Positions 19,210 to 30,335 of a DNA stretch of 64,000 nucleotides are shown here, one piece after another (the first letter of the stretch is position 1; the number at the start of each line of letters is the position of its first letter). Origin of the DNA: Paraspadella gotoi (lineage: Eukaryota; Chaetognatha); assembly GCA_051294375.1 (NCBI GenBank), contig JBJCIZ010000275.1:1-64000 (forward strand). The letters run 5' to 3'. Made by a program: the position numbers and the translations under genes. A model generated the notes under the pieces. It did no database searches and was not told the origin of the DNA. It saw only the letters and a program-made list of their open reading frames with translations.

Positions 19210-22200
19210 TACAGGGTCTAAGGTTCAACTTCATGTTTTGATTGCTAAAAGTCACTTCTACTATTGAGGAGGCATGAATTATTACATGGCGATTTTCCTA
19301 GCATCAAGGAGGTGAAGAACGTGATTAGTTGGAGAGGAGAGTGAGTTTTTTTTTTTCGGTGTTTTTAAATTTTTTGGCAAGATATTCATTCTCATTTTCT
19401 TGTTCTAGCTCTAATATATATATTGACTCTCCTTAAATGCAGCGTTCATCGCTGGAGGAAGAAGGCATTTGAAACAGTTAGGTTTATGCTTTTGTCACAT
19501 CAGTGCCTTTTAAGATTAGAATCGGTCAGTTTTGCCATAGTCAACTGGTCCAATCACACTTGCCAATCATCAGCGTTGTCTTTTGCCATAGTAGAATAAA
19601 CTATAGAAAGCCTAGAGCTTCGTTGACATCTTTGATGCCTTTACTTTCTCTTTAAGTAATTTTTTACTTTTAACACAATTAATCACATGTTGTTTCACCA
19701 CTGCGCCATAATAGATAAAGTTTGGTGTTGGGGATTCAGGATGGGGATGGGTGATGTGATGGTGGTGTGGGGAGTGTGAGTAGGACTTTATTAATCTGCT
19801 TTTTCTTTCTTTTTACAAATTTATTTTTTATTTTCTTTTGAGTATATTTTCACTTTTTACCACAAATTAACAGCAACCACTCTTACTGTTTGCTATTACT
19901 GGTTTTGTCAACTTTGACTTCTTACAATTTATGTATGATCATCTTGAAAAAAAAAAAAATTAGTGAAACTGCAATTTTGATGAATGGCACGAAGATATCG
20001 TTTTTCTCTTTTTTTGTTTGGATTTTAAGCAACTAATGAAGCAGAATGATAGCAGGATTAACCGCATCACTCGAAATTTTGTCAAGGTGGCTTAATTTTT
20101 TGTCAGACTAAGACAAAATGTCATAGAAACCTCTGATTAACAATCACAGTAAATAAAGGACTGATTAAAACTCTCCAGTCACCACTCTTTTTAGCATCTG
20201 CAGTGTTGAGGATACACAAAGGGGGGAGGGCGAATTATGCACGTTATTTTGTTCCATTTGAATTTGATACGATTTCGAATTGATTTGTAGCGCACCCTGC
20301 GGTGGCAAATGCATTATTATGAGCGAAATTAACTTGTGGTCAAGCAGACAATCAAATACGTGACTGTCACCAAATTCTTCCAATCACTTTTGCCTTTTCT
20401 AGCTCAAGTTTGGCCACCTTAAAATTACTTAGCCATTCATTTTTATTTAATCTAAGAGATCATACATTTGAAATATTTTGTGAATAAAGCTAACATTACC
20501 TCCTTGCAAAAAATAGGAGAACTGATTGGTGAGAAACTGCTTTCCATTTGATATACAAGATCGATAAGTGAGTTTAACACCAAGTGAGTTTAGAACTGAG
20601 ACTGATAAAATGCAGATTTTGACTCCTCAAGGCCTTGTTGACGGTTGATAGGTTTTGGGGTGTTGGATGGGTTGGGAGGGGGTTTGGAGTTGGAAGTAGA
20701 ATTTTTATTTACATTGAGTAGTGACTAAATTACTAAGAAGTCATTTTTTGATTCAAGGCTCGTTGCAGCAACTTGATGTAATAACATTAAAATAGGCAAA
20801 GTTTGTTAAAATACACAAGTAATAGTTTATTTGCTTTTGTCTGGTGGGGTGAAGGGGTGCGGGGGTAAGTTGGGGGTGAGGGGGCTGGAGACATTTCCAA
20901 TTCAATTTTGAAAACTGAAATGTGGATTCAGTTTTCTCCCAATTTTTTGGGCAATGACTGACTCTAGATGATGACAAATGTTTTCAGCATTAAAGACTGA
21001 CCTCGATTCACACAGTAGCCTAATGACAAAAGCAGCAGCATAATCTCTGACAGAAAAAAAAATCTGACATAATTTTTTGTCATGACTGACCAAGCCTTTC
21101 AGCAGGTTTGACACTGACAGTTGTCTGAACTGATGACAGTGGATCCAGAATTCCGCGGAAGAACTGACAAAAAAGGATGATGACAAAGTTGCCACCGACG
21201 ATGGATGACGATCAACAACTTAATTACGAAAACATCTCGGCTCTCGTTTCTGTAAATCCTTTCGATCCGTCGAACAGAAGGGAGGGGGGGAACGGGGATC
21301 ATCGGGCACACACTGTAGTTTGACCACGGAGATTCGCAGCCTCGAATCGTCGAAAAATTTTTTTAATTTATTCACACAACTATATCATTTTTTTTCGACG
21401 GCCGAGACCGCTGATGATTAACGGGGGAGAGCGACAACGAAGTGACTCGACGGACACGCAGAGAGGCATCTTCGATTCGGGGGAGAGAGGATGCGCGGGG
21501 GTAGCGAGAAGGCAGATGAGGTGGAAAGGGAGTTCATCTTGGAAAGGCCGCGACGAAGATTTTTGTTGGCATTTTTCAGTACTCAATGGTGTCTTTTTTA
21601 ACTTCTCGCGCCTAGCGTATTGCAGTTAGTTTATAAGATTCTTTTTGGGTCGAAACGCAAAAAAGAATAAATCGACGTCAGAGAAGGGCAGAAAAGAGTC
21701 TTTTATTTCGCTTTTAGTTTCTTTGTAAAGTTCAGTTTAGTTTGATGATTTTTTTTTTTCACTCATTTTTTATATTCACTTAGTTTTTTGGGGGGCAGTG
21801 TCCTTTTGGAAACAAAACTCGTCATCGCGGCAGGGGGGGGTGAGCATAGAAGGAGTGGTTTTTCGCGATTCTCTATAAGGCGATCCGCTAGGGGAGAGAG
21901 CATCGCGAAAGTATTTAATCGAAATGTCACGTCATCCTTACTTGAGTGGTTCATTATCATATCGAAGCGTCGGCGGATGATCGAAGATCGGCGAAACGAT
22001 CGTTTTATTAAAAGAAGACAAAAATTAGTGGATCGAGGGAAAGGAGGAAAGACGAGAGGGAGAAGGTGGCGATGAGGAGTGAGGGATTAAATAGACGGTC
22101 AGTGCGCCTGGCGATTAAAAACGGCGCCGCGACAGGGACCGCAGATTTGGGATTGGAGCAGAAGAATTTGTGTTGCGCTGCAGTTGCTAGCTGTGATCGA

Positions 22201-22745
22201 AGAACGCACATCGACTAAGTTCACTCCTAGTCAGGAGTCGAGGGCAGAAAAAAAAACGACGCCAGATTTGAATCATCGTTCAAATCGATGCGATTCGCGT
22301 AAAAATTCAATCGATCGAAGTTGGGCGATGAGACGGAAACAAGAGAAAAAAAATTGAGATTTTTCGCAAAAAAGTGCATGAGTTGCTGCAAAGGAACGTA
22401 GTCTCTAATACTCGATGGAGGAAGCGATGAGGACATAAAAATCGGAAAAGAAATGCGATTAAATGTTTTTGGTTTTTTTTTTTGGTCGGCAATGGCGCAA
22501 AAAAAAGTCGGGTTGGGGAAACGAAGATGGAAAAAATAAAATTTAATCCAAATATAAAGTCGTTTTGTTTTTGTTTTACTTTCAATTAAAAAAAATAGAA
22601 TAAAAAAGTTTTCACATTTTTTCTTTTTTTCTGTCATTTCAGTTGTTTTTTTTGTTTTTGTTTCTCCGTTTTCTAAATCAGTCGTGGAAGCACATCCTGG
22701 GTTTTGTGGTAATGGTTCGATGCAACCAATTGCGGCGGTCAACTT
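19210..22745. repeat. Unit A, copy 1 (3.5 kb)
   Basis: Colinear with 33985-37530 and, from about 20230, with 42562-45246. Landmarks are GGCATGAATTAT, GTTCATCGCTGGAGGAAGAA, TTTGTCATG-CTGACCAAGC, CGATCATCGGGCACACAC and ATTAAAAACGGCGCCGCG. The longest frame (254 codons, minus strand, 22227-22991) is broken in the other copies and is rich in Phe, Ser and Lys, so it is not treated as a gene. No domain was recognised, and the unit is probably a non-autonomous repeat or a duplicated non-coding region. Confidence 0.8.
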
Positions 22746-22990
22746 TTTTCTGAAAAGGAAGGTATCTACACCGGAAGTTAAAGTGACGAGGAATGCGGGA
22801 ACTAATATATTGACGAAGGAAAATTTATACTGAGACAAAATGAGGGTAAAAAAAGGTAGGAGCGAGTAGGAGAGAAAGGAGAAGAAGGTGACACTGAATC
22901 TTCGTGAACCGCGCCCCGAATTCCCTGAGGAGCAGGATGAAGAGAGGTGATGAGAAGGATGGTGGTAATAGACCCGCGTCTGTCTAATCA
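22746..22990. repeat. Short direct repeat R, right copy (compound repeat 1)
   Basis: Begins AAAAGGAAGGTATC, contains ACTAATATATTGACG and GACCCGCGTCTGTCT, and ends TTATATACTG. Homologous to 17228-17425. Confidence 0.8.
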
Positions 22991-23107
22991 CCTTATATAC
23001 TGAAAACTCATTCTAAAATACGATCCCATGATTAGGCTTTTCAATTTGATGACCCACGCCCACTTGCTAACTCTTCTTTCACAAAGTTATTAAGAACAAT
23101 AACTTTT

Positions 23108-23727
23108 ATCGGATCTGCTTATCAGCGAGACGACTCTATACATTCACTTTGTCCCGTCCGTCTGTCCGCCCCCTCTAATATGTTCGTCACTAACTTAATA
23201 ATCATGTCAGAGAACTCGATAATGATAAATATGCAAAAAAATGATGTCCGCTCCGTCGTTCCGTCCGTCCACGTCCGTCCCAACCTAAGCAAAAACACAC
23301 CATTACTCGTGCAGATGGATGGGCAGAAATTTGTGTGTCGTAAGGGAAATGTGTGATTGAGCTGTATTAAAGTTCGATGGATATCGTCCCGAGTGAAATG
23401 AGTTTATCAATGGCAAAAATAATAAATATATTTCATTCATTTGACACACCAATTACTCAGAGTGATGGGGCGAATTGACTTGAAATTTTTGTATTTGGGT
23501 AGGAATATGTGAGATTGATTGACTGGACAACATCAGTTTCGATGACATCATTTGATAAAATGAGTTTAAATGGAAAACAAAACAAAAACCTGTTTCACCT
23601 CAACTGATATGCTTCTTTTCCTTTTATATTAAATGTAAATGAAGATGTTATTATTAAATCAATTAATATAATCAGTTATTTAATCAATTAGTCAATTAAT
23701 TAATCAGATTAATTAAATCCTCTCTGG
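23108..23727. mobile_element. Element B copy 1 (Helentron/HINE-like), truncated by gap
   Basis: Starts with a degraded hairpin (GGATCTGCTTATCAGC), then (GTCC/GTCT)n at about 23245-23285, then degenerate tandem units containing ACC-ATTACTC, GATGGATGG and GAGTTTAAATGG, and an ATTAATTAATCA-rich end. The copy ends at a 25-N gap. See the copy at 54821 for the best-preserved hairpin. Confidence 0.5.
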
Positions 23728-23752
23728 NNNNNNNNNNNNNNNNNNNNNNNNN
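23728..23752. other. Assembly gap (25 N)
   Basis: Contig join. The other copies of B continue differently on the far side (39312 onward). Confidence 0.99.
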
Positions 23753-24560
23753 GTGATATCTTCTGAAACGAAAAACCTGGACCCCGAAATCCCGCAGAGC
23801 TCGAAGCGAGAAGAGGATGAGGAAAGGTGGAGGATGACGACATGCCTTTCTCGGGCTGAACCCCTCCTCCCCATCATGGCTCATCTATGTAACATTACCT
23901 TACTTTTGGAAAATAATTAATATCGATGCAGATAGTACTTTGAGCTAGACCAATTCTAAAACTCAGTTCAAAAAAAAAAAAACCGACGTTCCCGAGAGAG
24001 AGTTAAAGCACTACTAACTTCACCGATCAACCGACTCGACTTCTATAAAGTTCCTAAGCAAATCTCGCTCCGCGTCGACATTCAAACAAAAAAAAAAAAA
24101 AACGAAAAAAAGAACAATTTTCTTTTTTTTTACTCGGCTCGCCGGAAGCGAAAATTGCGGGTTTCGGCGTCGCGGAATTTAAAATCGTCGGCCGGGCGTC
24201 GGCGCCAACTCTCGGCAATCTTTAAGTGACGCCGGTTGAGTTGCGCACGCCGCGTAATTCGTATTTAGGAGAAAAGCGGCGTCGCGTTAGCGTTAGCGCT
24301 TGGTCTACATCCGAGGAAATATTAGGGAAAACTTTCTTCTATCTGTCCTGTCTGTATGACCGCTCATGTCTGTCCATCTGGTCTCCTGTCTGCCTACCTA
24401 TTAGTTTGTGCCACCGGTCTTCCGCCCGAGCTGTTCTAAAGCTGTCGTTCTATCCTAAACTGTCTCTCTTTCTTAACGGCTCTGTGCTGATTTCAATAGC
24501 TGTCCGTCTCTAAAATACCCAATCCATCCGTCTGTCTGTGTCGGTCCAAGCGTATTAATT
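23753..24560. other. No recognised gene; CTGTCY-rich low complexity
   Basis: Runs of A and T occur at 23970-24130. Between 24340 and 24540 the + strand is dense in CTGTCT/CTGTCC words. A 95-codon + frame (24226-24513) covers this low-complexity tract and is not supported. Confidence 0.4.
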
Positions 24561-24746
24561 ATGTCTCCTGAAATAAAATGTCCCTCAAAGGCCGTCTCGG
24601 AATCCGAAGGCGATTTATCTGGACCGAATCATAAAGACATCGAATGCGCAAATAGATCTTATTCGACTTTGCCATCTTCGACATTCGATGTTGACGGATG
24701 CCCAGTTTCGAACCTACTAACGAGCTGCCACGACACGCTCCAATGA
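24561..24746 (+). CDS. Unrecognised 61-codon ORF
   Basis: Begins ATGTCTCCTGAAATAAAATG and encodes a Ser/Asp/Cys-rich, non-repetitive peptide (SEGDLSGPNHKD, STFDVDGCPVSN). The balanced composition between low-complexity tracts makes it slightly more gene-like than its neighbours, but length and lack of homology evidence leave it doubtful. It could be an exon. Confidence 0.15.
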   Translation: MSPEIKCPSKAVSESEGDLSGPNHKDIECANRSYSTLPSSTFDVDGCPVSNLLTSCHDTLQ

Positions 24747-24779
24747 CACGCTGTCACGTCGGCTCTTCATAATCTCCAC

Positions 24780-25095
24780 AATATCATCTTTGGCCTTTCC
24801 CCCACGTAATATTCAATTGCCATTTTTTCACGATATCTCCCGTATCAATCTCGCTCTCTGCATATCTCCCTCCTGGCCATTGTCCTCTCATTATCTTCTC
24901 ATTATGCCACTCCTCCGTCCATCTCCTTCTTGGCATTTCCTTTTTGCACATACTCCTCTGGTCCATCTAACCATCTACCTCCTGCCATGTCATCTTCATT
25001 TATCACTCTCATTCTTGCCATATCCTCTTTGCCACCCCCTGCCAATGAGCCATCTCCTTTTCTCTTGCCATCTCCCATCTGCCACTCGCCTGGCC
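24780..25095. repeat. Degenerate tandem repeat, pyrimidine-rich, about 20-bp period
   Basis: Irregular repeats of CTTGCCATCTCCT-like words (TTGCCATTTT, TGGCCATTGTCCTC, CTTGGCATTTCC, CTTGCCATATCCTC, CTTGCCATCTCC). Frames through it are not regarded as coding. Confidence 0.6.
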
Positions 25096-25220
25096 CAAAA
25101 GGCCTAAAAACCGGAGATATCATCGCTGGTATTCTCATTGTATCGGGGTTTTCCGTCTTCTCTCCTTTTCACATTTCCTTCTAAGCCAGATAATGCGGCG
25201 AAGGGAATTAGCGGAGACTG

Positions 25221-25295
25221 GAGCAGAGAGTGGATAGAGAGAGAGAGAGAGAAGGAGAGAGAAGAGAGAGAGCGAGAGCAGAGAGAGAGAGATGA

Positions 25296-25328
<33 letters not shown>
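25221..25328. repeat. (GA)n microsatellite
   Basis: Nearly pure GAGAGA on the + strand with a few AG/CG interruptions. Confidence 0.95.
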
Positions 25329-25610
25329 CTGCAGTCTCTGCGTCATTGCTGAGCATGCGTTGCAGCAACTGCCTTGCATGGGACCCAGTCGCCTCGGTCC
25401 GGCCCTCCAAACTCCACATCCTTTCATTTTTATGCTCTTTCTTTTTCTGTGTTTTTAATTCTGAACTTCGACTTTGACTGATAAAAAAAAGCATTAAAAT
25501 ATTTTTCCCTATTTTTTTTAAAAGCGTACGTCTTTAATGTTCCGACTTTAGAATCGTCTTTTATTTTTCCTTCGTTCCCCCGGAAAACTCTTGGTCGTTG
25601 TCTCCTCTTC
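25329..25610. other. Mixed sequence between GA and CT arrays
   Basis: Short stretch with TGCATGCG-like words and an A/T-rich end. No feature recognised. Confidence 0.4.
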
Positions 25611-25616
25611 TAATCT

Positions 25617-25626
25617 CTCGTCTCTC

Positions 25627-25678
<52 letters not shown>

Positions 25679-25719
25679 GCTTTTCTCTCTTCTCTCTCTC
25701 TCTCTCTCTTCTCTTCAGT
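25617..25719. repeat. (CT)n microsatellite
   Basis: Long CTCTCT run on the + strand, 300-400 bases from the GA array on the same strand, so the two can pair as an inverted repeat. Confidence 0.95.
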
Positions 25720-26170
25720 TTCCATTGGCTTTTCTGGGGAAAATCAGTAACGATTTCTTCATATCCAGGGGCGCCGAACGACTGGCGGAGGGCCGGCTGG
25801 CAGAGGCGGCGGAGCGGCGCGAGGCCTGGCTGGCGTCGTTGACGATACGGTGGAAATCAGCGGTGGCCGTTTTAAGCGTGATTTTCCAGAGTAGGTTGCG
25901 AGGGTAATTGGCAAAAAATTGAAGCGAATTATAAAAACTTAAAACTAACTATGATTGAAATTAAATCTTCATTCATTATTATCGTTTTTTTTCGCGCTTT
26001 GGATATTGTGACTTTAACCCAAGAAGGATCAAGGGTATGTCTCGCTCGTCTTCGTCCATTCGTGTCTTCGTCGGTGTCTTCGTCGTGCATCGTCGTCGGT
26101 CGTCCGCCTCAAGCGAGACGAGGATCGTTTCTTGGGTGTAATAGACTCGGCGTGGTTATAACGGGCGGAT
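25720..26170. other. No recognised gene
   Basis: Moderately GC-rich, with TCGTCGGTGTCTTCGTCG-type words near 26060-26110. A + frame of 136 codons from 25951 runs into the purine tract that follows and becomes Lys/Arg/Glu only, so it is rejected as a gene. Confidence 0.4.
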
Positions 26171-26175
26171 GTTAT

Positions 26176-26394
26176 TGCGGGGAGGAGAAAAGAAGGAGAG
26201 AGAGAAGGAGGAAAAGAGAAGAAAAAGGGAAGGAAAATAAAGGAAATAAGAAAGAAGACAAAAGAAAGACAAGAAAGGAAAGAGAAAAGAAAAAGAAAAG
26301 AAAGAAAAGAGAAGAAAGAAAAAGAAAGAAAAAGAAAGAAGAAATAGGGAAAAGGAAATAATATAAAGAAAGAAAGAAAGAAAGAAGCAAAGAA
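26176..26394. repeat. Polypurine tract (AAGGAGA/GAAAG)n
   Basis: More than 200 bases almost free of pyrimidines on the + strand (GAAAAGAAAAAG, AAAGAAAGAAAG). Could form triplex DNA. Confidence 0.95.
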
Positions 26395-26479
26395 ACGGGA
26401 CATTGCGTTTTCCCATTCGGTTTTTTTTCTCTGGAATTCGAAGTCAGATATCTCGATTCCCTTGATTTCATGGGCGCAC

Positions 26480-27620
26480 GACGAATGACGAGCGAAGTGA
26501 GGAACGTATCAGCAAGAGGCGAAGGGATGACGATCGGTAGAGATGCAAGGCAATAGGATGGCGGATCGGCGGAAGAATGAGAGGGCGAAGTGACGACGAT
26601 CGGCAGAGGCAGGTGAGAGGCGAAGGGATGCACGCATCGCAGAGTATGAGAGGCGAAGGATGACGATCGGACAGGAATAAGAGGCGAAAACAAGTGCACG
26701 ACGAATCGGCCAGAGGAATGAGATAGGCAAAGCGACGACGATCGGGCAGAGGAATGAGAGGCCCAAAGGGATGACGATCGGCGGAGGGAATGAGAGTTCG
26801 ATGTAGTGACGACGATCGGCAGCAGCAGTGAGAAGGCGACAGGTCGATGACGGATCAGCAGGAGGTATGAGAGGCGAAGGCGCATGACATCGTCAAAACA
26901 GGAATAAGGTGAGCGCGAAATAGTGACGACGATCGGCAGAAGGAGATGAGAGGCGAAGCGACGACGATCGGCAGAGGAATGAGAGCAAAGGGATGACGAT
27001 CGGGCGGAGGAATGAGCAAGGCGATCTAGTGACGACGATCGGCAGCGAGCAGTGAGAGGGCTGAAGGGATGTACGATCGGGGCAGAGGAGATGAGAGAAA
27101 TCGATAGAACGAGGAGTGACGATCGCGTAGAGGAGGATGAGAGGGCGAAAGCGATGACAATCGTGCCAGAGGAATGAATTGAGGAGTGAAAAGTAGTAGC
27201 GGACGACGATCGCGCCAGGAGATATGAGGAGAAGACGAGAGGGATGACGACGGGGCAGAAGAAGGGAGAATGAATAAGGTTGATATGTGAACGACGAAGT
27301 ATCAGCAGAGGATAGATGATGAGAGGTTATAGTGGTATGGTGCAAATAACGTAGCGACTCAGGGAGGGCAGTAAAGGAGGATGAGAATGGCCTAAGAAGA
27401 GGATCGACGATCAAGCCCAGGCATGTGGATGAGGGCGAGAGTTAGGATGAACGATTCGGCAGAGTATAATGAGAGGCGATTATAGTGACGACGATCTTTT
27501 CGCAGGCAGTGAGAGGCGTAAGAGGATGACGATCGTGGTAAGAGGATATGATAGCAGACCGAGGAGGGATAATGAACTATCCAGGCAGAGGGAATGGGCA
27601 GAGGGCGAAGTAGACAAAGC
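26480..27620. repeat. Minisatellite, unit about 33 bp
   Basis: More than thirty degenerate units, each combining ATGAGAGGCGAAG with GACGACGATCGGCAGAG or GATGACGATCGG. Units alternate between a GTGACGACG and a GGGATGACG form. Indels are frequent. Serine/histidine-rich frames on the minus strand are repeat translations, not genes. Confidence 0.9.
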
Positions 27621-28235
27621 GGAAAGAGACGATCTGATGGTGACGAAATATGTGTCGGTGTTAAAGCTGGGTCGTCTTTTCAATCTCGCTGCGCCGGATA
27701 AAGGGAATGGTTGTATTGAAGGATGAATAGAAAAAGATAGCTGAGAATACTGATTGGAGAAAAAGGGATTTAAAAAATGTAACAAGTGCAATAGATGAGA
27801 ATGATGATTTTTATAGTCTAAATGAGAGGAAGAGAGTGGATGAGAGAGAGAGGAGAGCGCAGCTCAGAGATCTAGAGAGAGGAGAACATGTCTCCATAGG
27901 ATTCCATATAGTCTAAAACTTAATAGATCACGGCTAAAGAGAAAGTTTGCGTTTGATGCCCAATACTGCAAACCGATTTGTTCCTGGGTCTCTTTAAAGA
28001 TGCATGGGGGAACGATGCGAGTTTAGTGATACTGTACTGTAGTGATTAGTGATAAAGTCTTGCTATATGACGAGTAGGGTGCATGTCATCCAATTGTACG
28101 CGCTAAATAGACATGCAAATAAATGTTTGCTGCTGGACACTCATTCTCTCTTCGATCTTTGATACTTCGTCCAAGTCAGAGAATTTTCTTCTAATCTTTC
28201 TCTTTTTACTTTCTTGATTTTTCTTTGCGCTTTTC
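27621..28235. other. No recognised gene
   Basis: Purine-rich up to 27900, then mixed sequence. No domain or repeat family recognised. Confidence 0.4.
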
Positions 28236-28244
28236 GTTTGACGC

Positions 28245-28345
28245 TCGTCGCCGGGCTATAAAGGTGACCCGCCTTCTCGGAGAAAAGTGACCCGATTCCC
28301 TCTGGGGTAAACGGTGACCCGGGCTTCTCTGAGCACATGTGCGAC
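28245..28345. repeat. Short imperfect repeats around GTGACCCG
   Basis: Three units of about 30 bases: AAAGGTGACCCGCCTTCTC, AAAAGTGACCCGATTCCC and AACGGTGACCCGGGCTTCTC. Two related units (AAGCTGACCCACTTTTCTTG and AAGATGACCTGGGTG) recur at 28785-28835. Confidence 0.6.
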
Positions 28346-29055
28346 CTATGGCAAGGGGCGACAAAATTTGTGCAGTGAGAAATACTAACTCGTCGACGGA
28401 AGGAAACCTGACTTTTATATTTAATGTGTCGAGCCGGAGAGAAAATTTTAAGTCTTTTAGGGCCTTCTTATAATATAAATATAAAGCTGAAAGGGTATAG
28501 AGTAACATTTATGTACGTATAAGCCCAAAACAGCAATTGTTTCACTGGGTGGCCAAATGAGAAAAATATAGTTCACTGCCCTTAAGAAAAGGTATATAAC
28601 AAATCTATAAAACGCGGAATTCTCACAGAGAAGAAAACAAGAACCTTCAATACAAAAAGCGAAACCCGCGAGGCCGACCGTGGCGTTGCGTCTTGTCTAC
28701 GAAATAAGCTCCTGTGCTGCTTCCTACTCAGAACCGAAAATTAACTTACCCCCCTACCGCCCCCCTTCTTCATGCGGGCCCCGAGGCAAAGCTGACCCAC
28801 TTTTCTTGGACAAAGATGACCTGGGTGCCTTTTAGAATAAAGCTCCTTAAAGCTACCTGTAAAGTCTTTGCTTCCCTTTCCCGATCCCGCTCGCTATAAT
28901 TGAGGATCCGCTGCCTGTGCCGGCTTCAACTGAGCTTTATTTTGCGTCCTTTTTCCGCGTTTCCATTGGTAATTTCCTTTTCTTTTGCTTCTCCTATATT
29001 TTGATCCTTTGTTTTTTACCCTTGAATAACTTCCGTCTTCATCTTCTGCGTTTCA
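28346..29055. other. No recognised gene
   Basis: Mixed sequence, becoming T/C-rich after 28900. Small frames only. Confidence 0.4.
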
Positions 29056-29870
29056 TCTTTTTCTCGTGTCTCTGCATCTCTCTTTCTCTCGTTCTCATCT
29101 CTCTCTCTCTCTCTTCTCCTCTCATCTTCCTCTCGGTCTTTCTCTCTCTCTCCCAATCTCTATTTCATTCTTTCCTTTCTTCGCGTGTCCCTTCCCCCAT
29201 TTCTCACTGTATTCTGTTTCTCTTTTTCCTTTTCCCCACTTTTCTTCGGGTTCCTCCTTGTTCTTTTCCTTCCCTTATCCTTTGCTCCTCTTTTTCCATA
29301 AAGTCCTTTCCCTGTCTATTTTTTACTATACTTACCTCCTTTTTCGTTTTTCCTCGCCTTCCTTTCTCTTTCCTTTTCCTATACCTCTCTTTTCTCTTTT
29401 CCTATTATTCATCCTCCTCCTTTCCGTTCCATCTCAATATATACACACAATAACAATATACAATATTTCCACCTGTGTTCCTCATTTCCTTTTCTCCATT
29501 CCTGTTGCCTCCTCCCTTTTTCTCACGCTTTCCTAATTTTTTCTCCTGTGGCGGCTGCCTTTTCTTGTGCGCTCCCTTTCCTGTCTTTTTTTTCCTCTCC
29601 CGGAGACTCGAATCCGCCCCAAAAACAAAAATTTTCGTATTGGATTTCTTCGATCATCGTCGCACTTGCGGCTTCATCTGTTCACGCCACCCTTTTCATC
29701 TCATTACTCCCCTGCGTTTCTCTCTTCTCTTCTCTCTCTCTCTCTTCTCTGCTCTCCTTCCCTCTCTCTCTCTCTCTCTCATCTCTTCTCTCTCCCTTTT
29801 CCCACTCCCTCTTCTCCCTTCATATTCTTGTGTCACTTTTTCCCTCCCCCCTTCTTGTCAGTTAGTTTCA
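29056..29870. repeat. Long polypyrimidine-rich region
   Basis: CT-dominated + strand with CTCTCT runs at 29095-29145 and 29715-29785. The long Phe/Leu/Ser frames (178, 156 and 151 codons) in three different phases are a by-product of this composition. Confidence 0.85.
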
Positions 29871-29939
29871 CTTATTTCAGGTCACGTTGACCAGAGACAA
29901 GTTTCCAATGGAAAGAAATGGGCGCCATAACTTAGTTAA

Positions 29940-30335
29940 AAAACATTTGCCCGGTCTGCGCTGAAAGGATTGAGAAAGAGCAGAGAGAGAATGAGAGAAG
30001 AGAAAGGGTGAAAAATGAGAGAAGAGAGAGGGACGAGAGAGATGTAGAATGAAATGAGAGAGGAGAAGAGAGAGATGAGCATGAGAAAAATACAGAGAGA
30101 AGAGAGAAGTAAAAAAAAAAGAAAAACTCGTAGCAGAAGAAATCTACAACCCAGAGAAGTGCAGCTGGAGGCAGGGCGCGGAAGAAAAAACGGTACGCGA
30201 ACATTGAGATGAAGGAATAGAGAGACGGTCATGAAGAGAGTAGAGGAGGAGGCTAAGGGAAACAGAAAGATTATTGAGAGTAGAGAAAAAGAAGAGAGAG
30301 AGAAGCGACAGAGGAAAGAGAAAAGTTTTCCCATC
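29940..30335. repeat. Long polypurine-rich region
   Basis: GAGAGA-dominated + strand directly after the pyrimidine region, separated by about 70 bases of normal composition. The bias switches strand around 29900. Confidence 0.85.

Noticed and set aside
22227-22991. 254-codon minus-strand frame in unit A
   Set aside because: Broken in the other two copies, low-complexity Phe/Ser/Lys composition, and it crosses the R repeat boundary.
26172-27414. Long minus-strand frames (237 and 173 codons) rich in Ser, His and Leu
   Set aside because: They are translations of the purine tract and the 33-bp minisatellite.
28917-30334. Frames of 100-180 codons rich in Phe, Leu and Ser on both strands
   Set aside because: Composition artefacts of polypyrimidine/polypurine DNA. 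Several overlap in three phases.
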